Origin: Lachnospiraceae bacterium
GTDB taxonomy: Bacteria; Bacillota; Clostridia; Lachnospirales; Lachnospiraceae
DNA length: 15,252 nt
Direction: 5' to 3'
Assembly (NCBI GenBank): GCA_003520205.1
Contig: DOVG01000067.1
Location: 1-15,252 of the forward strand
Both the position numbers and the translations under genes were made by a program. Below, piece after piece: positions 1 through 5,052 of the stretch; positions within the stretch are counted from its first letter, which is position 1; every line of letters begins with the position of its first letter. The notes beneath the pieces are model-generated. The model worked only from the letters and a program-made list of their open reading frames with translations, was not told where the DNA came from and searched no databases.

Positions 1-242
1 TCTGCGTACAGGAAGCACATGCACTCGGAATTCCTCTTATCGGTATAGCTGATACAAACTGTGATCCTGATGATCTTGATTATGTTATCCCAGGAAATGA
101 TGATGCTATCCGTGCAGTTAAGCTTATCGTTTCTAAGCTTGCAGATGCTGTTATCGAGGCAAATGAAGGTGCATCAGAGTCTGATGCAGAAGCTGAAGAA
201 GTAACAGAAGAGGCAGTAGAAGAGACAGCAGACGCTGAGTAA
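1..242 (+). CDS. rpsB: 30S ribosomal protein S2, C-terminal part (partial)
   Basis: The window opens inside this gene. The reading frame starts at base 3 and runs 79 codons to TAA at 240-242. The first residues contain the family's signature (EAHALGIPLIGIADTNCDPD followed by a DYVIPGNDDAIRAVKLI stretch), which is the conserved end of bacterial uS2, a structural protein of the 30S head-body junction. After the conserved domain comes a tail of roughly 25 residues made almost only of Glu, Ala, Asp, Ser and Thr (SESDAEAEEVTEEAVEE...), longer and more acidic than in many species. tsf follows 23 bases downstream with no terminator between, so the two are almost certainly co-transcribed, as in most bacteria. 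The N-terminal part is outside the window. Identification is firm. Confidence 0.97.
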   Translation, partial: CVQEAHALGIPLIGIADTNCDPDDLDYVIPGNDDAIRAVKLIVSKLADAVIEANEGASESDAEAEEVTEEAVEETADAE

Positions 243-251
243 GATAAATAT

Positions 252-257
252 AGGAGG
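252..257 (+). promoter_or_regulatory. Ribosome binding site that fixes the tsf start
   Basis: AGGAGG at 252-257 lies 8 bases before the ATG at 266 but only 2 bases before the ATG at 260. The normal 5-9 base spacing favours the ATG at 266, which also gives the family N-terminus MAISAADVKKLREMTGAGMM. Confidence 0.8.
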
Positions 258-265
258 ATATGAAA

Positions 266-1366
266 ATGGCAATTTCAGCTGCAGATGTAAAGAAACTTAG
301 AGAAATGACTGGTGCCGGAATGATGGACTGTAAGAAAGCTCTTACAGAGACAGATGGTGATTTTGATGGCGCTATAGAGTTCCTTCGTAAGAAGGGTCTT
401 GCTCAGGCTGAGAAGAAGGCTGGACGTATAGCAGCAGAAGGTATAGTTGCAACAGTTATTTCAGATGATGCTAAGACAGCTACTATTATAGAAGTAAATT
501 CAGAGACTGACTTCGTTGCTAAGAATGAAGTATTCCAGACATATGTAAATGGTCTTGCTACACAGATCAACAAGGGAAACTATGCTGATATGGCTGCATT
601 CCTTGCTGATAAGTCAGATATTGATGCTTCAGCTACAGTTGAAGAGCATCATAAGGCTATGGTAGCTAAGATCGGAGAGAATCTTACAATTCGTCGTTTT
701 GAGAAGCTTACAGGTGATGTAGTAGTTTCTTATATCCATATGGGTGGTAAGATCGGTGTTCTTGTAGAAGCTGATTCAGATAAGAATGATGATGCTATTC
801 AGGAAGCAATGAAGAACATAGCTATGCAGATAGCTGCTATGAATCCACAGTATGTAACTAGAGAAGAGATGTCAGCAGATACACTTACAAAGGAAAGAGA
901 AATCATCATAGATAGTTCTCTTGCAGATCCTGCTTCACTTCCAAAGCCAATCCTTAATGCTGTTATTCAGGAAGCTATAGATACAAATAAGTGGGGTGAT
1001 GTTGATAAGGCTGCTTATGAAGAGCAGAAGAACAACAAGTTCCTCTTTAACTTCCTTTCAGATGATGGTATTCAGGCACTTAGAGATATCGCAGCTACAC
1101 ACAAAGCTGAGTATCTTGAGAACAAGATTTTTGCTGGTCTTGTTGAAGGACGTTTTTCAAAGCATCTTAAGGATATCTGCCTTTTAGATCAGACTTATGT
1201 TAAGGCTGAAGATAAGGAAAATGTAAAGCAGTATATCGATAAGGTAGCTAAGGAGAATGGTTGCTCATTTGCTATCAAGAAATTCATCCGTTTTGAAACA
1301 GGTGAAGGTCTTGAGAAGAAGAACGAAGACTTCGCTGCAGAAGTAGCTGCTCAGATGGGCAAATAA
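266..1366 (+). CDS. tsf: Elongation factor Ts with an internal insertion
   Basis: EF-Ts is the guanine-nucleotide exchange factor that releases GDP from EF-Tu in the cytoplasm. The N-terminal UBA-like module (MTGAGMMDCKKAL, residues about 13-26) and the core contact motif TDFVAKN (T81-N87) are both present, as is the C-terminal FIRFETGEGLEKK...DFAAEVAAQ motif. The start at 266 is chosen over the in-frame ATG at 260 because of ribosome-site spacing. The protein is 366 residues, against about 283 in E. coli and 290-310 in typical Firmicutes. The excess lies between K209-E210 and the LVEGR motif (292-296). These points are about 27 residues apart in E. coli EF-Ts but 88 here, so about 60 residues are inserted in the region of the coiled-coil/second core domain. 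The frame and codon use are continuous across the insert, so it is a real expansion and not a frameshift. Co-transcribed with rpsB. Confidence 0.97.
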   Translation: MAISAADVKKLREMTGAGMMDCKKALTETDGDFDGAIEFLRKKGLAQAEKKAGRIAAEGIVATVISDDAKTATIIEVNSETDFVAKNEVFQTYVNGLATQINKGNYADMAAFLADKSDIDASATVEEHHKAMVAKIGENLTIRRFEKLTGDVVVSYIHMGGKIGVLVEADSDKNDDAIQEAMKNIAMQIAAMNPQYVTREEMSADTLTKEREIIIDSSLADPASLPKPILNAVIQEAIDTNKWGDVDKAAYEEQKNNKFLFNFLSDDGIQALRDIAATHKAEYLENKIFAGLVEGRFSKHLKDICLLDQTYVKAEDKENVKQYIDKVAKENGCSFAIKKFIRFETGEGLEKKNEDFAAEVAAQMGK

Positions 1367-1384
1367 TTTAAATTAAGTATGTGA

Positions 1385-1424
1385 AAGAGTCAGTTAAGGG
1401 ATAACTCCTGACTGGCTCTTTTTT
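1385..1424 (+). terminator. Intrinsic terminator of rpsB-tsf
   Basis: A 10-bp stem with one G-U pair (AAGAGTCAGT at 1385-1394 with ACTGGCTCTT at 1411-1420) encloses a 16-base loop that can itself pair partly (AGG with CCT). It runs into a T6 tract at 1419-1424. It begins 18 bases after the tsf stop and closes the rpsB-tsf unit. Confidence 0.88.
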
Positions 1425-1480
1425 ATACAGAGTATTTTATTTTTTCTGATTAATTAAAGATTTTACATGGAGATATTGTT

Positions 1481-2599
1481 ATGATTATTGATTACAATAA
1501 ATTAATGCTTAAATCCAATGTGAATGCGCTCCTTATCACGGATCCTTATAATCTCAGATACTACACCGGCTTCCGTGGTGGAGAGGGGATGGCGCTGATA
1601 ACTGATAAGAACAGCAGGGTACTTATTACTGACTCGAGATATACCGAGGCGGCTGAGAAGGAATGCTATCCAGGATATAAGGTAAGGCAGTTTGATTCAA
1701 AGATTTCTTTCTATGATATTCTTATGGAGTACATAATTAGTGACCATATTTATACCATTGGTTTTGAAAATGAATCTATCAGCTACTCACTTTACTGTAA
1801 ATTTGTAGAGAATATATGCGAGAGTTCAAAGTATGATGTGTTAAAGAAACAAAATAGTTTCGAAGAGGCTGTCAGTTTAAAACCACTAAGTGACACTTTG
1901 CTTATTCCTCGTCAGATTAAAACATCAGAAGAGATAGAACTTCTCAGACAGGCCGAACATATAGGAGATATGGCTTTTGAAGATATATTAAATATTCTTA
2001 AACCGGGAATGACTGAACTGGAAGTGGCTGCTGAACTTGAGTACAGTATGAAACGTCATGGTGCTGAGGGATTCTCATTTGATACTATAGCTGCTTCGGG
2101 TGTTAATTCGTCTATGCCACATGCTATTCCATGTGATAAAAAACTGGCGTCGGGCGATTTTCTTACAATGGACTTTGGGTGTATATATAAGGGATACTGT
2201 TCTGATATGACAAGAACAGTATGTATAGGTAAAGCTTCAGATGAACAGAAGAAGATATATGACATAGTTCTTACAGCTCAGATGACCGTTTTAGATAAGG
2301 TAAGACCTGGAATTAAGTGTAAGGAAGTGGACAGTATAGCCAGGAATTATATCGCGTCTCAGGGATACGGACAGTATTTTGGTCACGGTTTAGGTCATGG
2401 AGTCGGTCTATATATACATGAGTCACCGGCATTTAATACCAGAGATACTTCGATACTGAAAGCTGGGATGATAGAAACGGATGAGCCGGGCATATATCTT
2501 CCGGGCAGATTCGGTGTAAGGATTGAGGATATGATACTGATTACCGAGGATGGATGTGAAAGTCTGGCAAAGTCGCCTAAACAGCTTATTGAGATATAA
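1481..2599 (+). CDS. pepP: Xaa-Pro aminopeptidase-like M24 metallopeptidase
   Basis: A 372-residue cytoplasmic peptidase of family M24B (pita-bread fold), expected to remove an N-terminal residue that precedes proline. Residues 1-~135 form the creatinase-type N-terminal domain (LLITDPYNLRYYTGF, LITDSRYTEAA). Residues ~150-372 are the catalytic domain. All five dinuclear-metal ligands can be placed: D231 (MDFG), D242 (CSDMTRT), H306 (second His of GHGLGHG), E335 (DEPGIY) and E349 (RIEDM). H313 (YIHES) matches the substrate-positioning His of E. coli AMPP. The ATG is preceded at 8 bases by GGAG (1469-1472). The gene stands alone: a terminator lies upstream and a terminator-like hairpin downstream at 2696-2731. 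Aminopeptidase P and prolidase-like subfamilies cannot be separated safely by eye, so the symbol is the best guess. No partner such as efp is next to it. Confidence 0.88.
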   Translation: MIIDYNKLMLKSNVNALLITDPYNLRYYTGFRGGEGMALITDKNSRVLITDSRYTEAAEKECYPGYKVRQFDSKISFYDILMEYIISDHIYTIGFENESISYSLYCKFVENICESSKYDVLKKQNSFEEAVSLKPLSDTLLIPRQIKTSEEIELLRQAEHIGDMAFEDILNILKPGMTELEVAAELEYSMKRHGAEGFSFDTIAASGVNSSMPHAIPCDKKLASGDFLTMDFGCIYKGYCSDMTRTVCIGKASDEQKKIYDIVLTAQMTVLDKVRPGIKCKEVDSIARNYIASQGYGQYFGHGLGHGVGLYIHESPAFNTRDTSILKAGMIETDEPGIYLPGRFGVRIEDMILITEDGCESLAKSPKQLIEI

Positions 2600-2643
2600 T
2601 TATACAGTACACACATCATTATGAGGAAAGTACAAAAAAGCTC

Positions 2644-2671
2644 TTGCAATTTTGTAAATATGTGGTATCAT
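2644..2671 (+). promoter_or_regulatory. Probable promoter of the rimP-nusA-infB operon
   Basis: TTGCAA (2644-2649), a 16-base spacer and TATCAT (2666-2671) preceded by TG one base away (TGGTATCAT, extended -10). The predicted start is near 2678, giving a leader of about 88 bases before the rimP start. It is the best sigma-A-type match in the 166-base gap. No room for another promoter is left between the hairpin at 2696-2731 and the ribosome site at 2747-2757. Inferred from consensus only. Confidence 0.6.
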
Positions 2672-2695
2672 ACATTTAGCTTAATACTTTTTACT

Positions 2696-2731
2696 AAAGT
2701 GGGTTCGCCAAGCGAATCCACTTTGTTTTTT
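2696..2731 (+). terminator. Terminator-like hairpin in the rimP-nusA leader (candidate attenuator)
   Basis: A 13-bp stem (AAAGTGGGTTCGC at 2696-2708 with GCGAATCCACTTT at 2712-2724, one G-U pair) has a 3-base loop CAA. It is followed by one G and then T6 (2726-2731). It lies downstream of the predicted promoter and upstream of rimP, so transcripts from that promoter must pass it. It can also end transcripts coming from the upstream peptidase gene. In B. subtilis the equivalent operon is autoregulated by NusA-dependent termination in its leader; a similar role here is inference. Confidence 0.75.
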
Positions 2732-2765
2732 GAAATAAGCAATCGTAAAGGAGGAGGTTCTATTC

Positions 2766-3227
2766 TTGAAGAAAAGTGATATTGAGAGCAGGACTGAGAA
2801 ATTGGTTATGCCAATCATTGAAGCAGAAGGTTTTCAGCTATGGGATACCGAATATGTAAAAGAAGGCGCAGATTATTATCTGAGAGTCTATGTAGATAAA
2901 GAAGGCGGTATCACAATAGATGATTGTGTTTTGGTCAGTAGAGCTTTAGAGAAAAAGCTTGATGAAGAAGATTTTATAGAAGAGGCTTATATACTTGAAG
3001 TGAGTTCACCCGGACTTACCAGAAAGCTTAAGAAAGACAGGGATTTTGACAGGAGTATAGGTCGTAAAGTGCTGGTTAAACTGTACAAAGCTGAAAATGG
3101 TGGCAAGGAATTTACCGGTATATTAAAAGGATTTGATAAAGATAAAGTATTCATTACAGTTGATGAGACGGATGATATAGAGTTTACAAGAGATAACATT
3201 TCAACAATTCGTTTAGAATTTGAATAA
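2766..3227 (+). CDS. rimP: Ribosome maturation factor RimP
   Basis: RimP assists late maturation of the 30S subunit. The 153-residue product carries the family's two parts. The first is an N-terminal alpha/beta domain with LVMPIIEAEGFQLWDTEYVKEG, LRVYVDKEGGITIDDC and the hallmark LEVSSPGLTRKLK. The second is a C-terminal SH3-like domain ending in DNISTIRLEFE. Length matches the family (about 150). The start is TTG: an extended AAAGGAGGAGG (2747-2757) ends 8 bases before it, and the next residues (KKSDIESRTEKLV) fit the family N-terminus. It is the first gene of the large operon; nusA begins 22 bases after its stop. rimP before nusA is a near-universal bacterial arrangement. Confidence 0.96.
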   Translation: MKKSDIESRTEKLVMPIIEAEGFQLWDTEYVKEGADYYLRVYVDKEGGITIDDCVLVSRALEKKLDEEDFIEEAYILEVSSPGLTRKLKKDRDFDRSIGRKVLVKLYKAENGGKEFTGILKGFDKDKVFITVDETDDIEFTRDNISTIRLEFE

Positions 3228-3249
3228 ATAATAGGGAGGATAAAGGAAA

Positions 3250-4485
3250 ATGTCAGAAATAATTGAGGCTTTAAACACACTTGAGAAGGAAAAGAATATA
3301 AGTAAGGATGATATGATAGAAGCAATAGAGCGTGCCATAACATCTGCCTGTGAGAAGGATTTTGGTAAAGAAGGTGTTGATGTTCATATGGACAGAGAGA
3401 CCGGAGAAATCAAGGTTTTCGCAAATATGGTTGTTGTTGAGGAAATACAGGATCCTCATACAGACATTCTTATTGAAAATGCTAAGCATATAGATCCGGA
3501 CTGTGAGCTTGGAGAAGAGGTTCGTTGTGAAGTTACCACAAAGGATTTTGGACGTATAGCTGCACAGAAGGCAAGAGGTATCATACTTCAGAGTATCAAG
3601 GAAAAAGAGAAGGATGCTGTATATGCATATTTCAAGACAAAGGAACATCAGATCATAACAGGAATAGTACAGAGATTCATTGGTTATAATATGAACGTTA
3701 GTCTTGATAACAGAACAGATACTATTCTCAGTTCAAAGGAAATGATACCTGGAGAGAGATATCGTGTAGGTGATCGTATCAAATTATATGTAGTAGAAGT
3801 AAAGAAGACAGAGAAGGGTGGATTCAAGATTATTACTTCCAGAACACATCCTGAGTTTGTAAAACGTCTCTTCGAAAAAGAAGTATCAGAGATATCAGAT
3901 GGAACTGTTGAGATAATGAGTATATCAAGAGAACCTGGTTCAAGATCGAAGATGGCAGTTCGTTCTACTGATCCGGATGTAGATGCAGTTGGAGCTTGTG
4001 TAGGTCTTAATAGTAACCGTATCAATAATGTGGTTGAGGACCTTAATGGAGAGAAAATAGACGTTATAGAGTGGGATGAGAATCCGGCTATATTTATTCA
4101 GAATTCACTTCGTCCATCACCTGTTATATCAGTTGATGTTTATGATGATGACAAATTCGCAAGAGTAATCGTTCCGGATGAGAAGCTGTCACTTGCTATT
4201 GGTAAGGAAGGACAGAATGCCCGTCTTGCTGCCCGTCTCACAAATTATAAGATAGATATAAAGAGTGAGTCACAGGCTGCAGAAGAAGATGAGTACTATG
4301 ATGAGTATTATGAAGATGAAGAGGCACTTACAGACGAAGATGTAAGCGCAGCAGTAGAGGAATATGAAGCTGAACAGCCGGAAGAAGCTGCAGAAGAAGA
4401 GTCAGTAGAAGAGACAGCTGAAGCATCTGCAGAGGAAGGAACAGCTGAAGAAGCAGAATCATCAGAAGAGGAATCAGAGGAATAA
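3250..4485 (+). CDS. nusA: Transcription termination/antitermination factor NusA
   Basis: NusA binds RNA polymerase and nascent RNA, modulating pausing, intrinsic termination and antitermination. Domains in order: the RNAP-binding N-terminal domain (about 1-125), S1 (about 135-200; ITGIVQRFIGYNMNVSLDN), KH1 (about 200-275, GACVG...NGEKIDVIEW) and KH2 (about 280-342, with a normal GKEG loop at G318-G321, LAIGKEGQNARLAARL). The GxxG loop of KH1 reads G252-L-N-S255 instead of the common GxxG. From about E345 to the end (67 residues) the protein is a Glu/Asp/Ala/Ser tail with no Lys or Arg, about half acidic. B. subtilis NusA, at about 371 residues, lacks an extension of this size. ATG at 3250 is preceded by AGGGAGG (3233-3239). 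The rnpM/ylxQ fusion begins 3 bases after the stop. Identification is firm; the tail's role is unknown. Confidence 0.97.
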   Translation: MSEIIEALNTLEKEKNISKDDMIEAIERAITSACEKDFGKEGVDVHMDRETGEIKVFANMVVVEEIQDPHTDILIENAKHIDPDCELGEEVRCEVTTKDFGRIAAQKARGIILQSIKEKEKDAVYAYFKTKEHQIITGIVQRFIGYNMNVSLDNRTDTILSSKEMIPGERYRVGDRIKLYVVEVKKTEKGGFKIITSRTHPEFVKRLFEKEVSEISDGTVEIMSISREPGSRSKMAVRSTDPDVDAVGACVGLNSNRINNVVEDLNGEKIDVIEWDENPAIFIQNSLRPSPVISVDVYDDDKFARVIVPDEKLSLAIGKEGQNARLAARLTNYKIDIKSESQAAEEDEYYDEYYEDEEALTDEDVSAAVEEYEAEQPEEAAEEESVEETAEASAEEGTAEEAESSEEESEE

Positions 4486-4488
4486 ACT

Positions 4489-5052
4489 TTGAGTACTAAA
4501 AAGAAGAACAGAGGCAAGAAACCTATAAGACTATGCGTGTGCTGTGGAAAAGAAGCCCCAAAGTCCGATATGCTGAGAATCGTAGTTTCCTCAGAAGGTA
4601 AGGCTGAAGACGAAGCAGGTATTGATGAAACCGGCAGAAAGAATGGTCGGGGAGCATATATCTGTAGACGTTTCAGCTGTGTTGATAAAGCATACGAAGA
4701 TGGAATCATAGGAGAAAATGCCAGAGATGAAAGCTATGAAAATATAACCAGATATGTACTTCAGTTTATAGCGCTTGCTATGAAGGCCGGACAGGTTGCT
4801 TCAGGTGAGTATAGTGGTGAAGAATCAATAAAGACAGGAAGTGCGCAGCTGATAATCATAGCTGAGGATGCATCTGATAATACAAAGGAAAAGTTTATTA
4901 ACAAATGTAAGTATTATGATGTTCCTTATGTAGTTTTCAGTGATAAGAATACGCTGGGATATCTACTTGGTAAGAATGAAAGATCGATAGTCTCTATAAA
5001 AGACATTCAGTTTAGTACAAGAGTTTTGAGTATATTTGGAGGTAACGAATGA
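4489..5052 (+). CDS. RnpM (YlxR)-like and YlxQ (L7Ae-family) RNA-binding fusion protein
   Basis: A 187-residue protein joining two small RNA-binding families that are separate neighbouring genes (ylxR, ylxQ) in B. subtilis. Residues ~10-70 are YlxR/DUF448: PIRLCVCCGKEAPKSDMLRI and the motif NGRGAYIC (52-59). Cysteines C16, C18, C19, C59 and C64 could form a zinc site (inference). B. subtilis YlxR, renamed RnpM, binds RNase P RNA and modulates its activity. Residues ~88-187 resemble ribosomal L7Ae/L30e-type proteins (ALAMKAGQVASGE, GSAQLIIIAEDAS, VPYVVFSDKNTLGYLLGK), a k-turn-binding fold. The linker is short and the frame unbroken. The start is TTG with GAGG (4477-4480) 8 bases upstream, inside the end of nusA. 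The stop overlaps the infB ATG by four bases (ATGA), which suggests translational coupling. Confidence 0.9.
   Translation: MSTKKKNRGKKPIRLCVCCGKEAPKSDMLRIVVSSEGKAEDEAGIDETGRKNGRGAYICRRFSCVDKAYEDGIIGENARDESYENITRYVLQFIALAMKAGQVASGEYSGEESIKTGSAQLIIIAEDASDNTKEKFINKCKYYDVPYVVFSDKNTLGYLLGKNERSIVSIKDIQFSTRVLSIFGGNE

Noticed and set aside
260..268. Upstream in-frame ATG at 260 as the tsf start
   Set aside because: Only 2 bases from the AGGAGG; ATG at 266 has 8-base spacing and gives the standard EF-Ts N-terminus.
1425..1480. Promoter for the aminopeptidase gene
   Set aside because: The gap is AT-rich but I find no -35/-10 pair with acceptable spacing; a promoter probably exists but cannot be placed.
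4308..4709. Antisense open frame rich in serine over the end of nusA
   Set aside because: The Ser runs are the reverse complement of the GAA/GCA codons of the acidic NusA tail; no ribosome site.
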